Assembly: GCA_031551965.1 (NCBI GenBank)
Contig: JAVBMW010000023.1
Location: forward strand, 1-64,000
Length of the DNA: 64,000 bases
Direction: 5' to 3'
Source: CALVGQ01 sp031551965
Lineage (GTDB): Bacteria > Bacillota_I > Bacilli_A > Erysipelotrichales > Erysipelotrichaceae
A program made the position numbers and the translations under genes. Position 1 is the first letter of the stretch; every line of letters begins with the position of its first letter. This document shows, piece after piece, positions 16,318 through 25,784 of this stretch. The notes beneath the pieces were generated by a model. The model ran no database searches, had not been told where the DNA came from, and was given only the letters and a program-made list of their open reading frames with translations.

Positions 16318-18032
16318 AGCATATCGTTAAATACTGTCGACCTTACTTCAAGATGATGGGATTAGGGTTGATTATTAAATTCACGGGAACGATAATGGAT
16401 CTCGCCTTACCTTGGATTTTATCGTACATGATCGATAATGTAGTTCCAATGAAAAACAAGCAACTCATTTACATGTGGGGCGCTGTCATGATTTGTTGTG
16501 CAATTATTTCAGTTGCAGGCAATATTATCGCAAATCGAATGGCATCTAGATCTGCTCGAAATGTGACTGAAAATCTGCGTCATGATCTTTTTAGTAAGAT
16601 TATGAGCTTGTCAGCTCATGAAATCGATGAATTTACCTTGCCATCACTTGAACTGCGTTTAACTTCAGATACTTATAATGTTCATCGCATGGTCACTATG
16701 ATTCAACGACTTGGTATACGAGCTCCTATTTTACTGATTGGTGGAATCGCCGTAACGATAACACTTGATCCTATCTTAGCTTTAGTGTTGATCGCTGTAA
16801 TGCCATTTATTGCGATTACGATCTATTTGATATCTAAAAAAGGAATTCCGATGTTCACAATACTACAACAGAAAACAGATCGGATGGTACAAGTTGTCCG
16901 CGAAAATATTTCAGGAATACGAATTATCAAGGCATTATCTAAATCAGATTATGAAAAAAATCGCTTTAGAATCGCTAATGCAGATGTAGCCAATACAGAA
17001 ACTAAAGCCAATCAGGTGATGTCTTTATCCAATCCGTTGATGAACTTATTTTTGAATATTGGCTTAGTCATGGTAATTTTGGCAGGAGCATATCGAGTAA
17101 GCTCGGGTCATACACAAACTGGAACTATTATTGCCTTCTTAAGCTATTTTACGATCATATTGAATGCCATGATGGCGATTACACGAATGTTTATGATGAC
17201 AAGCAAAGGACTTGCCTCTGCTGATCGTATTGGTCAAGTCTTAGATTGCAAAGAAGAAATGGAAGTCATAGAAATGGAAACAGTTGAAGAAGAAGCCCAT
17301 GTCGTATTTGACCATGTGACTTTCTCGTATCACAACTTGGAAGCAAATATCAATGATATCGATTTCAAATTGAATCATGGAGAAACACTAGGGATTATTG
17401 GGGCAACAGGTAGCGGTAAAAGTACGATCATTAGTCTACTTTTACGTTTATATGATACACAAGTAGGACAAATCAGGATATCTGGAAAGCCGATTCAATC
17501 AATTCCATTTGAAAAACTCCATCAAATGTTTGGAATCGTCTTTCAAAATGATTTTCTGATCGCAGAATCAGTGCAGGAAAATATCGACTTTGGACGGAAT
17601 TTAACGATGTCTCAAATTGAAAAAGCCGCAAAAGATGCACAAGCTTATGATTTTATTGATCATTTAGAAGAACGTTTTGATTATCGTTTGGCTCCACGAG
17701 GAATGAACTTAAGTGGAGGTCAGAAACAAAGAGTTTTAATTGCTCGTGCTTTAGCGACAAGTCCGGAGATTTTGATTTTGGATGATTCATCAAGTGCTTT
17801 AGATTATAAAACAGATGCAAATTTAAGACAAAGTCTTCAAACGGATTATGATAAAATTACGACGATCATCATTGCTCAACGAGTTAGTTCGATCCATCAA
17901 GCTGATCACATTCTGGTCTTAGATGAAGGCAAAATGATTGGTTATGGAACGCATGAAGAACTATTGAAAAATTGTGAGAATTATAGAGAAATAAGTGAAA
18001 GTCAGATGGGAGGTGACTTTGATGCCGCCTAG
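16314..18032 (+). CDS. ABC exporter subunit with degenerate catalytic site
   Basis: 572 aa: six-helix membrane domain (1-320) and nucleotide-binding domain (335-572). Walker A GATGSGKS, signature NLSGGQKQR and Walker B ILILDDSSSALD are present. The residue after the Walker B Asp, normally the catalytic Glu, is Asp here. This is the hallmark of the degenerate half in heterodimeric exporters such as TM287/288 and BmrCD. The partner is the next gene, which overlaps by 11 bases. Together they probably export drugs or peptides under MarR control. Confidence 0.9.
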   Translation: MKHIVKYCRPYFKMMGLGLIIKFTGTIMDLALPWILSYMIDNVVPMKNKQLIYMWGAVMICCAIISVAGNIIANRMASRSARNVTENLRHDLFSKIMSLSAHEIDEFTLPSLELRLTSDTYNVHRMVTMIQRLGIRAPILLIGGIAVTITLDPILALVLIAVMPFIAITIYLISKKGIPMFTILQQKTDRMVQVVRENISGIRIIKALSKSDYEKNRFRIANADVANTETKANQVMSLSNPLMNLFLNIGLVMVILAGAYRVSSGHTQTGTIIAFLSYFTIILNAMMAITRMFMMTSKGLASADRIGQVLDCKEEMEVIEMETVEEEAHVVFDHVTFSYHNLEANINDIDFKLNHGETLGIIGATGSGKSTIISLLLRLYDTQVGQIRISGKPIQSIPFEKLHQMFGIVFQNDFLIAESVQENIDFGRNLTMSQIEKAAKDAQAYDFIDHLEERFDYRLAPRGMNLSGGQKQRVLIARALATSPEILILDDSSSALDYKTDANLRQSLQTDYDKITTIIIAQRVSSIHQADHILVLDEGKMIGYGTHEELLKNCENYREISESQMGGDFDAA

Positions 18033-19788
18033 ACAATGGAAATCAGAAAAACCCAAAGATACAAAAGGAGTACTACTTCGTATTGCCAAATATTTATCTA
18101 AGGAAAAATGGGGATTGCTACTATGTTTAGTGATGGCCGTTGCTTCTAATGTATTGAATCTTTATGGGCCTTATCTTTCGGGAAAGGCAATCGATGCGAT
18201 CGGTCTTGAATCAGGAGTGGATTTTGATACAGTTTTGAAGTATTGTGCTATGATGATCGGTTTTTATGTTATTTCATCACTCATGTTGTATATATTAGCT
18301 CAGGCAGGAATACAAATCGTTAAACGAATGAGTTCGCAACTGAGAAAAGATATTTTTGATAAATTAGTTGAGTTACCAGTAGGTTACTTTGATACTCATC
18401 AGGCAGGAGACATTGTCAGCCGTATTTCTTATGACGTTGATACTTTAAATGCTTCTTTGACTAATGATGTTCTACAAATCGTAGTTAGTTTGATCACAAT
18501 TATAGGATCATTAATTATGATGATTTCAATTTCAGTTCAATTAGTTTTGATTTTTGTGATTACAGTTCCAGTATCTATTTTATTTACTTTGTATCTTACT
18601 AAAAAAGTAAAACCTTTATTTTCAAAGAGATCTCGTAAATTAGGTGAAATGAATGGATTTGTTGAAGAAATCATTGCGGGACAAAGAACGATAAAAGTAT
18701 ACAATCAAGAAGAGGTTATGATCTCTCGTTTTGATGAGCGAAACAAAGAAGCAGTTGATGCTTATTATGAAGCTGACTATTATGGAAGTATGTCTGGTCC
18801 ATCTGTAAACTTCATCAACAATTTATCATTAGCGTTAGTAAGCATCGTAGGAGCACTACTTTATTTATCCTCATCGATTACAATTGGAAATCTTTCTTCT
18901 TTTGTATTGTATTCACGTAAGTTTTCAGGGCCAATCAATGAATCCGCAAATATTATCAGTGAAATTCAATCTGCTTTGGCAGCAGCAGAAAGAGTGTTCA
19001 AGCTTATTGATGAAGAGCCGGAACCTAAAGATCAAGAAGATGCGGTTAACTTAGAACATGTTCAAGGAAAGGTTGAGCTTAAGCATATTCAATTTGGTTA
19101 TGTTGAAGGAAAAACGATCATTCATGATTTGAATTTACATGTTGAAAAGGGTAAGCTCATTGCGATCGTGGGACCGACAGGTGCTGGGAAAACGACATTG
19201 ATCAATCTTTTGATGCGATTTTATGATCCGCAAAAGGGTTCCATTGAATTGGATGGACACAATATTTGTCAGGTTACTCGTAAAAGTTTACGCTTAGCTT
19301 ATGCCATGGTTTTACAAGATACTTGGCTATTTCATGGAACAGTTTTTGAAAATATCGCCTATGGTAAAAAAGATGCTACGATGGAAGAAGTTATTGAAGT
19401 TGCGAAAATGGCAAGAATTCATGAGACCATCACCAAATTACCATTAGGATATGAAACGATTTTAAATGAAGAAGGTTTGAATATTTCACAAGGCCAAAAA
19501 CAGTTGTTGACGATTGCTAGAGCGATGCTTCTTGAAGCACCAATGTTGATATTGGATGAAGCTACTTCCAATGTTGATACGCGTACAGAAGCGAAGATCC
19601 AAGAAGCGATGCAGAAATTAATGGAACATAAAACGTGTTTTGTGATCGCTCATCGTTTATCAACGATTCAAAATGCAGATACGATCTTAGTTGTCAAAGA
19701 AGGTGAAATCATTGAACAAGGAAATCACACCGATTTGATCAATAAAAAAGGAGTTTATGCAGGATTATATAATTCACAGTTTAGTTAG
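18022..19788 (+). CDS. ABC exporter subunit, catalytic half
   Basis: 588 aa from the ATG at 18022, which has GGGAGGTGAC at ideal distance. Six-helix membrane domain (about 30-330) and nucleotide-binding domain with Walker A VGPTGAGKTT, signature ISQGQKQL, Walker B MLILDEATSNVD (catalytic Glu present) and switch His in VIAHRLSTIQ. The altered signature (ISQGQ instead of LSGGQ) would pair with the degenerate Walker B of the partner, so the non-catalytic site is made from matching altered halves. No terminator is seen before the Nudix gene at 19842. Confidence 0.92.
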   Translation: MPPRQWKSEKPKDTKGVLLRIAKYLSKEKWGLLLCLVMAVASNVLNLYGPYLSGKAIDAIGLESGVDFDTVLKYCAMMIGFYVISSLMLYILAQAGIQIVKRMSSQLRKDIFDKLVELPVGYFDTHQAGDIVSRISYDVDTLNASLTNDVLQIVVSLITIIGSLIMMISISVQLVLIFVITVPVSILFTLYLTKKVKPLFSKRSRKLGEMNGFVEEIIAGQRTIKVYNQEEVMISRFDERNKEAVDAYYEADYYGSMSGPSVNFINNLSLALVSIVGALLYLSSSITIGNLSSFVLYSRKFSGPINESANIISEIQSALAAAERVFKLIDEEPEPKDQEDAVNLEHVQGKVELKHIQFGYVEGKTIIHDLNLHVEKGKLIAIVGPTGAGKTTLINLLMRFYDPQKGSIELDGHNICQVTRKSLRLAYAMVLQDTWLFHGTVFENIAYGKKDATMEEVIEVAKMARIHETITKLPLGYETILNEEGLNISQGQKQLLTIARAMLLEAPMLILDEATSNVDTRTEAKIQEAMQKLMEHKTCFVIAHRLSTIQNADTILVVKEGEIIEQGNHTDLINKKGVYAGLYNSQFS

Positions 19789-19841
19789 GATCAGTTTTGT
19801 AGTTTTATGGTAAGATATTAGTATCAAAGGAGGTGACTTTT

Positions 19842-20684
19842 ATGCAGGTGGAATTTATGAGTGTTTTTGATATAGATGAAGCACAAGTCGATTTTGCGGT
19901 CATCGTTTCTCGTTATCAAAATAAATGGATATATTGTAAGCATAAAAAAAGAGACACTTGGGAAATGCCGGGAGGTCGTAAAGAAATCGGTGAAACTTGT
20001 CTGGAAACGGCCCGCAGAGAATTGTGGGAAGAAACCGGAGCCTTAAAATATACGATCAATGCCCTTTGCGTTTATAATGTCTTGCGAGATAAAAACAGTT
20101 ATGGAATGCTTTTCTTCGCTGATATTTTCGAGTTAGGTCAACTTCCGGAAAGTGAAATAGAAAGAATCGAATACTTTGATGAAATGCCAGATAATCTAAC
20201 CTATCCTAATATTCAACCGCATTTGTTTGAGAAGGTCATTTCTTGGCTAAAGCCCATTCATATATCTCTAAGTGATGTCAAATTACGAGAACCAAAATTA
20301 TATTATGAAAAAGAACTGTTGGAATTATATAATTCAGTAGGTTGGATCAACTATACACAAAATCCTGAAATGCTACGCAAAGCATACATGAAGTCACTTT
20401 ATTGGTTGGAAGCAAGGACAGAGGATAGAATCATCGGAGTCGTTCGGGTCGTAGGAGATGGAGAATCCGTTGTTTTGGTTCAGGATTTGATCGTACATCC
20501 ACAATTCCAAGCTCAAGGAATCGGTGGTTTATTGCTTCATGAAGTATTAAAAAAATTTCAGAATGTGTATCAAATTATGATCATGACTGATAATAAAGAA
20601 GATAGTATTCGTTTCTATGAAAAACACGGATTTAAAAAAATGGAACAGGTATATTGTTCAGGACTAGTTCGTTTTAAAAGATAG
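19842..20684 (+). CDS. Nudix hydrolase-GNAT acetyltransferase fusion
   Basis: 280 aa from the ATG at 19842 behind a perfect AAAGGAGGTGAC. Residues about 10-140 are a Nudix domain with the box GGRKEIGETCLETARRELWE followed by ETGA, the Mg-binding G-x5-E-x7-RE-x2-EE-x-G pattern. Residues about 150-280 are a GNAT acetyltransferase (VQDLIVHPQFQAQGIGGLLL is the acetyl-CoA loop; SIRFYEKHGFKKMEQ the typical end). Both domains appear intact. Substrates are unknown; Nudix-GNAT fusions suggest clean-up or modification of a nucleotide-linked metabolite. Confidence 0.85.
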   Translation: MQVEFMSVFDIDEAQVDFAVIVSRYQNKWIYCKHKKRDTWEMPGGRKEIGETCLETARRELWEETGALKYTINALCVYNVLRDKNSYGMLFFADIFELGQLPESEIERIEYFDEMPDNLTYPNIQPHLFEKVISWLKPIHISLSDVKLREPKLYYEKELLELYNSVGWINYTQNPEMLRKAYMKSLYWLEARTEDRIIGVVRVVGDGESVVLVQDLIVHPQFQAQGIGGLLLHEVLKKFQNVYQIMIMTDNKEDSIRFYEKHGFKKMEQVYCSGLVRFKR

Positions 20685-20692
20685 GAGGCCTT

Positions 20693-20962
20693 ATGAACAA
20701 AGAGTTAATTGAATTTGATGCAGTGATTAAAAAAGTAGATGGCATTGATGGAGCTTATATTGAGATTCCTTTTGATGTAAGAGAAGTCTACAATAAGGGA
20801 AGAGTAAAAGTTCACGCAACATTTGATGGACACCCTTATGATGGTAGTTTAGTTCGAATGAAAACTCCTTGTCATATTATTGGGGTTTTAAAAGATATTC
20901 GAGCTTCCATCAATAAACAACCTGGTGATACGATCCATGTTACTTTAACTGAAAGAGAATAG
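20693..20962 (+). CDS. DUF1905 domain protein
   Basis: 89 aa, almost entirely a DUF1905 domain: FDAVIKKVDGIDGAYIEIPF, VKVHATFDGHPYDGSLVRM and GVLKDIRASINKQPGDTIHV. The domain is a small beta barrel of unknown function, often attached to YdeI-like proteins; here it is free-standing. It starts 8 bases after the Nudix-GNAT gene with GGAGG, so they are co-transcribed, and a terminator follows at once. Confidence 0.8.
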   Translation: MNKELIEFDAVIKKVDGIDGAYIEIPFDVREVYNKGRVKVHATFDGHPYDGSLVRMKTPCHIIGVLKDIRASINKQPGDTIHVTLTERE

Positions 20963-20986
20963 GCTGATTAATTTCAGCTTTTTTTT
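20963..20986 (+). terminator. Intrinsic terminator
   Basis: GCTGA-TTAATT-TCAGC stem-loop followed by T8, directly after the DUF1905 stop codon. Confidence 0.8.
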
Positions 20987-21021
20987 GTGGTATAATATTT
21001 TTTGAATAAGTGAGGATAGTT

Positions 21022-21534
21022 ATGGATCGAATAGCTCAGTTTGAAAAAGTCAGTTTTGAACAATTTCTAAAGGACTGGAAAGATTGTTTTAAAGAAGAAA
21101 ATGAAGATAAAATCAGGGAAATTTATGAACAAATCAAGTTGCCGAAAAGGGCTACACAATATTCAGCAGGCTACGATTTTTTCTCACCAATGGATTTTGA
21201 ATTGAAACCCAATGAAGAAATAAAATTTCCTACAGGTATTCGAGTTAAGATGGAACCTAATTGGGTACTACAAGTGTTTCCTCGCTCAAGTTTAGGCTTT
21301 AAATACCGGATGCAGTTGAATAATACAGTAGGAATTATTGATGCGGATTATTATTATTCTGATAATGAAGGTCATATGTTTGTGAAAATGACTAATGATT
21401 CAAAAGAAAATAAAAGTATTGAAATAAAAAAAGGAATGGGTGTGACTCAAGGAATATTCATTCAATATGGAATTACAATAGATGATGAAGTTACAGAAAT
21501 CAGAAATGGAGGATTTGGTTCTACAACCAAATAG
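21022..21534 (+). CDS. dut: dUTP diphosphatase (trimeric type)
   Basis: 170 aa from the ATG at 21022 (AAGTGAGGATA upstream). It hydrolyses dUTP to dUMP, keeping uracil out of DNA. The five dUTPase motifs can be traced: YSAGYDFFSP (1), FPRSSLGFKY (2), VGIIDADYYY (3), KKGMGVTQGIFIQY (4) and RNGGFGSTTK (5). A 45-residue charged N-terminal extension is longer than usual. The M18 aminopeptidase gene starts at its stop codon, so the two are translationally linked. Confidence 0.9.
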   Translation: MDRIAQFEKVSFEQFLKDWKDCFKEENEDKIREIYEQIKLPKRATQYSAGYDFFSPMDFELKPNEEIKFPTGIRVKMEPNWVLQVFPRSSLGFKYRMQLNNTVGIIDADYYYSDNEGHMFVKMTNDSKENKSIEIKKGMGVTQGIFIQYGITIDDEVTEIRNGGFGSTTK

Positions 21535-21539
21535 TGGAT

Positions 21540-22850
21540 ATGGAAAATATAGAAAAATGCATGCAGTTTATTGAACAAAGTTCAACACCTTTTCAAGCAA
21601 TCGAAACAATCAGTGAAATATTGCGTGAAAATGGGTTTAAAGAATTATTTGAATATAACAATTGGAAATTAGAAAAAGGGAATAAATATTTTACTACGCG
21701 TAATCACACAAGTATCATTGCCTTTGAAATTGGCAAAGAAGCAGAAGACTTAACTTTTAATATTTGTGCAAGTCATAGTGATGTATGTACATTTAAGATC
21801 AAACCAAATAATGTGATAAATAGAAATGGATATGTTCAGCTGAATACTGAAGGATATGGAGGTATGATCTGTAGCACTTGGATGGACCGCCCATTATCGA
21901 TCGCAGGTCGTTTGTTTATTGAAAAAGACAAGGCAATAAAAGAAGTTTCCTTTGATTTAAAAGAACCCGTTTGTTTGATTCCCAATATGGCGATCCACAT
22001 CAATCGTACTGCCAATGAAGATATGAAATTCAATAAACAAGTTGATATGTTACCTTTGATGGGATTTGATCATAAGGAATTTAATTTTAATCAATTTTTA
22101 GCGAAACGATTAAATATCGAAGAGGCAAACATTTTAGGTGTTGATGGATATTTATATAATCCTCAAAAATGTCAAATTTGGGGTGAAAACAAAGAATTTA
22201 TCAGTGGACCACGTTTGGATGATCTTGAAATGGCTTATGCAACATTAACTGGATTTTTACAGGCAGAAAACAGTAAATCAGTTAATGTATACTGTTGTTT
22301 CGATAATGAAGAAGTAGGTAGCCATACACGTCAAGGGGCTGCTTCAACTTTTTTACAGGAAACATTAAAAAGAATCAATGTGTCCCTTAATAAAAATGAA
22401 GATGATTTCTATGCAAGCCTTGCGCGTTCATTGATGGTATCTGCGGATAATGCCCACGCATTACATCCGAATCATCCTGAAAAAGCAGATGATTTAAATC
22501 GACCACTATTAAATAAGGGAATCGTTATTAAATATAATGCAGCTCAAAGTTATACGACCGATGCCCTTAGTGCAGCTTATTTTACAAGTATTTGTAATCG
22601 TGTAGGGGTACCTTGTCAAACTTTCACCAATCGTTCTGATGCAGTAGGTGGAGGAACACTTGGAAATGTATCTACATCACAGGTAAGTATTGCATCAGTT
22701 GATATTGGCTTAGCACAACTTGCGATGCATTCTACTTTTGAAACTGCAGGAACATTGGATATTGAATATTGTATCAAAGCGTTAAAGGCATTCTTTGATC
22801 ATACAATTGAAATTGAATCCAATCACACATGGAGGGCACTAAATGGCTAA
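21540..22850 (+). CDS. M18 family aminopeptidase
   Basis: 436 aa from the ATG at 21540; a GTG at 21534 overlapping the dut stop is an alternative start. M18 enzymes are cytoplasmic, two-metal aminopeptidases that prefer acidic N-terminal residues. Visible ligand regions are CASHSDVCTFKIKP (His and Asp), GPRLDDLEMAY (bridging Asp), CFDNEEVGSHTRQGA (catalytic and metal Glu), VSADNAHALHPNH (Asp) and the C-terminal QLAMHSTFETAG (His). The next small gene overlaps by 8 bases. Confidence 0.93.
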   Translation: MENIEKCMQFIEQSSTPFQAIETISEILRENGFKELFEYNNWKLEKGNKYFTTRNHTSIIAFEIGKEAEDLTFNICASHSDVCTFKIKPNNVINRNGYVQLNTEGYGGMICSTWMDRPLSIAGRLFIEKDKAIKEVSFDLKEPVCLIPNMAIHINRTANEDMKFNKQVDMLPLMGFDHKEFNFNQFLAKRLNIEEANILGVDGYLYNPQKCQIWGENKEFISGPRLDDLEMAYATLTGFLQAENSKSVNVYCCFDNEEVGSHTRQGAASTFLQETLKRINVSLNKNEDDFYASLARSLMVSADNAHALHPNHPEKADDLNRPLLNKGIVIKYNAAQSYTTDALSAAYFTSICNRVGVPCQTFTNRSDAVGGGTLGNVSTSQVSIASVDIGLAQLAMHSTFETAGTLDIEYCIKALKAFFDHTIEIESNHTWRALNG

Positions 22851-23169
22851 GTTTGAAAAAACCTTGTATGAGGATTTTGATAGCGTATTAAATCGCATTC
22901 ATCAAGGAATTTTAAAAGGAAGCATTTCGGCAAGTTATGAAGATGGAAGCGATTATGAAGTCAATGGAATCTATGTTTCTGTTCGAGTTTATGAACGATA
23001 TAGTTATTTCGGAAAAAACCGAGTAAGTTTGAATGTAACCTTAGTCGGTGATAATAATTGTGTTCACGTTACAGCGATCACATCAGGCGGAAGTCAGGCG
23101 GTGTTTGTCAAACTCAATACTTTTGGTGAAACAAATTTTTTGGCAACCTTAGAGGAAATTTTACGATAA
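22843..23169 (+). CDS. DUF6054 family protein
   Basis: 108 aa. It matches the small DUF6054 family by FDSVLNRIHQGILKGSISAS, ERYSYFGKNRVSLNVTLVGD and ITSGGSQAVFVKLNTFGE. The function of this family is unknown; it resembles a single compact alpha-beta domain without a signal peptide or membrane segment. It overlaps the end of the M18 gene and shares its transcript. Confidence 0.7.
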   Translation: MAKFEKTLYEDFDSVLNRIHQGILKGSISASYEDGSDYEVNGIYVSVRVYERYSYFGKNRVSLNVTLVGDNNCVHVTAITSGGSQAVFVKLNTFGETNFLATLEEILR

Positions 23170-23239
23170 ACCAACTTGTGCTCTTTCTTGTGATTTACAT
23201 TAAAATTAGTTATACTAATATTATCAAGGTGGTGACATC

Positions 23240-24871
23240 ATGAATGATACGGTTTATGTAGTGGGACATAAAAATCCAGATACAGACTCTATTTGTTCAG
23301 CATTAAGTTATGCAAGATTAAAACAGATTCAAGGAGTTGATGCTGTTGCGTGCAGATTAGGTCCATTGAATGAAGAAACAAAATTTGTATTAAAACGATT
23401 TGATGTACAAAATCCATTATTATTGACTGACGCAAGAAGTCAGCTTCGCGATATTGAAATGGATAAAGCGACGATCGTAAAAAAAGACTGTACTATGAAA
23501 CAAGCATGGGAACAGCTTTTTGTGCTGAAAAATAAAAGTTTGTATGTTGTGGATGATGATCAGAAATTGATTGGTATCGTATCGACAACCAATTTAGCAC
23601 TTATCCGTTTAATGATGGATGAAGAGCTTGAAGATCTAATGAAAAAGGCAACATTGCAGTCTATTTCACAAACTATTGGCGGTGAAATTTTAGTGGATGT
23701 CGATCATTTTTCCAGCAATGGAAAAATATTGATCGTTACTTTAAAAGAGGATAGTCTTTATTCTCATCTTTTTAAGAATTCAATTTGTATTTTGAGTGAT
23801 GACTCTAAAAAACAAAAGAGTTTGATTGAAGCTGGTGTAAAATGTTTGATCATTACTTGTGGTCAAAAGGTTACGGCAGAAGTGCAACGATTTGCGGATC
23901 AAATGGATTGTGCAATTATACAAACTCATAATGACAGTATGAAAGTAGCTCGTATCATCAATGAGTCATTTCCAATAGAATGTATTATGACCAGAAAACC
24001 GATTACATACCAAGATAGTGAGTATGTGGATGAAATTAGTAAAAAAATCGCAAACACTCGTTATCGTAGTTATCCGGTATTGGATATGGATGGTAATATC
24101 GTTGGTGCGGTATCGCGTTATCACTTGTTGAAATATGAACCAAAGAAGTTTATTTTGGTCGATCATAGTAGTAAGATCCAAACCATCAACAACATTGAAG
24201 ACGGTGAAGTTGAAGAAATCATCGATCATCACCATATTGGAAATATTGAAACTTCAAAACCGATCATGTACCGGAATATGCGCTGTGGATGTACATGTTC
24301 GATTGTGGCTTTACTTTATAAAGAAGCAGGGATTGAGCCTGAAAAGGAAGTAGCTGGTCTAATGCTAAGTGCAATTATTTCGGATACACTCAATTTTAAA
24401 TCAAAAACGACAACTCAATTTGATATTGATACGGCAAACTATTTAGCACAAATCGCCGATGTTGAGCTTGAAGGTTACGCGATGGAAATGTTAAGTGCAT
24501 CTGTAGAACTTAAAAATGCGACACCTTCTCAAATCCTGAATCGAGATCTAAAACAATATCAAATTGGAAAATACAACATTGCTGTTGGACAAACCAACTA
24601 TCGTAATGTTGAAGATATCCAAAAATTGATTCCTAGTTTTAAACTGACCATCGAAAAGGAACAGGCAGATAAAGGTTATGATTTGATGATCATGATGTTT
24701 ACACATGTTATGGCTGAAGGTACGATGTTTGTCTATAGTGGTCCATTATCGTATGTCATGAATGATATGATCAAAACAGTATTTGATGCTTCTTCAGGGT
24801 ACGACCATGAAATCATTTCTCGTAAGCAACAATTGATTCCAAGGTTATCCAATTTACTTAAAAACATGTAA
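23240..24871 (+). CDS. ppaC: Mn-dependent inorganic pyrophosphatase with CBS-DRTGG insert
   Basis: 543 aa, against about 310 for the plain enzyme. The DHH core begins with VVGHKNPDTDSICSALSY (metal ligands) and resumes with EEIIDHHHIGNIETSKP; the DHHA2 end holds the second half of the site. Between them sit two CBS domains (around 70-120 and 245-300) and a DRTGG domain. In known relatives these bind adenine nucleotides or diadenosine polyphosphates and adjust activity. It removes pyrophosphate and so drives biosynthesis. A GGTGGTGACATC site precedes the ATG. Confidence 0.93.
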   Translation: MNDTVYVVGHKNPDTDSICSALSYARLKQIQGVDAVACRLGPLNEETKFVLKRFDVQNPLLLTDARSQLRDIEMDKATIVKKDCTMKQAWEQLFVLKNKSLYVVDDDQKLIGIVSTTNLALIRLMMDEELEDLMKKATLQSISQTIGGEILVDVDHFSSNGKILIVTLKEDSLYSHLFKNSICILSDDSKKQKSLIEAGVKCLIITCGQKVTAEVQRFADQMDCAIIQTHNDSMKVARIINESFPIECIMTRKPITYQDSEYVDEISKKIANTRYRSYPVLDMDGNIVGAVSRYHLLKYEPKKFILVDHSSKIQTINNIEDGEVEEIIDHHHIGNIETSKPIMYRNMRCGCTCSIVALLYKEAGIEPEKEVAGLMLSAIISDTLNFKSKTTTQFDIDTANYLAQIADVELEGYAMEMLSASVELKNATPSQILNRDLKQYQIGKYNIAVGQTNYRNVEDIQKLIPSFKLTIEKEQADKGYDLMIMMFTHVMAEGTMFVYSGPLSYVMNDMIKTVFDASSGYDHEIISRKQQLIPRLSNLLKNM

Positions 24872-24893
24872 GGCTCTGGTTGAGCCTTTATCT
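24870..24893 (+). terminator. Probable terminator
   Basis: AAGGCTC-TGGTT-GAGCCTT hairpin at the pyrophosphatase stop codon, followed by TATCTTTT. The T-tract is imperfect. Confidence 0.65.
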
Positions 24894-24953
24894 TTTGAAA
24901 ATCTTTATTTCTATTTTTAAGAAAAGAAATGTATAATGATATAGGTGATGAAA

Positions 24954-25778
24954 ATGATAGAAATTTTAAAAGCAGTATTTTTTGGGATCATTCAAGGTAT
25001 TACAGAATGGTTGCCAATAAGTAGTACAGGACATTTACTTTTAGCAGATTTGATTATTAAATTGAATGTATTTGCGGATCAGACTCAAAATACACAATAC
25101 TTGAATATGTTTTTTGTGGTGATTCAATTTGGTTCGATTCTTGCGGTTGCGTTACTTTACTTTAATAAACTCAATCCTTTTTCAAGATCAAAAAATATTG
25201 AAGAGAGAAAAGATACTTGGTCACTTTGGGTCAAAGTCATAATTGGAGCTATTCCAGCTGGAATCATCGGCGTCCTTTTTGATGATATCATTGATGAATA
25301 TCTTCATGGTCCGTTTGTAATTGCATTGACTCTAATTATTTACGGTGTTTTATTTATTGTGATTGAAAGTCAAAAACGCAATGTTAAAATTAAGTCAACT
25401 AATACACTGGATTATCGCACTGCATTACTTATTGGATGTTTCCAAATTCTAGCACTGATTCCAGGAACATCAAGATCAGGGGCAACGATTTTAGGAGCTG
25501 TCTTATTAGGTTGTTCAAGAACTGTTGCGGCAGAATTTAGTTTTTTCTTGGCTGTTCCAATGATGGCTGGAGCGAGTTTACTAAAAATAATCAAGATGAA
25601 AGTTGCATTGGATAGTTTTGCGTTAATAGTTTTGTTTGTGGGAACTTTTGTATCTTTTGTGGTATCAGTAGTTGCGATCAAGTTTTTGATGAACTATGTA
25701 CGTAAACATGACTTCAAAGTATTCGGTTATTATCGAATCGTATTAGGAATACTAGTCTTGTTGACTATGTTTCTGTAA
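24954..25778 (+). CDS. uppP: Undecaprenyl-diphosphate phosphatase
   Basis: 274 aa from the ATG at 24954 (AGGTGAT just upstream; in-frame ATG at 24948 also possible). Multi-helix BacA/UppP membrane protein that recycles the lipid carrier for cell-wall synthesis. The active-site motifs GITEWLPISSTGHLLLAD near the N-terminus and LIPGTSRSGATILGAVLLG are intact. The following CcdA-thioredoxin gene begins 6 bases after its stop, so they form an operon. Confidence 0.95.
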   Translation: MIEILKAVFFGIIQGITEWLPISSTGHLLLADLIIKLNVFADQTQNTQYLNMFFVVIQFGSILAVALLYFNKLNPFSRSKNIEERKDTWSLWVKVIIGAIPAGIIGVLFDDIIDEYLHGPFVIALTLIIYGVLFIVIESQKRNVKIKSTNTLDYRTALLIGCFQILALIPGTSRSGATILGAVLLGCSRTVAAEFSFFLAVPMMAGASLLKIIKMKVALDSFALIVLFVGTFVSFVVSVVAIKFLMNYVRKHDFKVFGYYRIVLGILVLLTMFL

Positions 25779-25784
25779 GTGATT

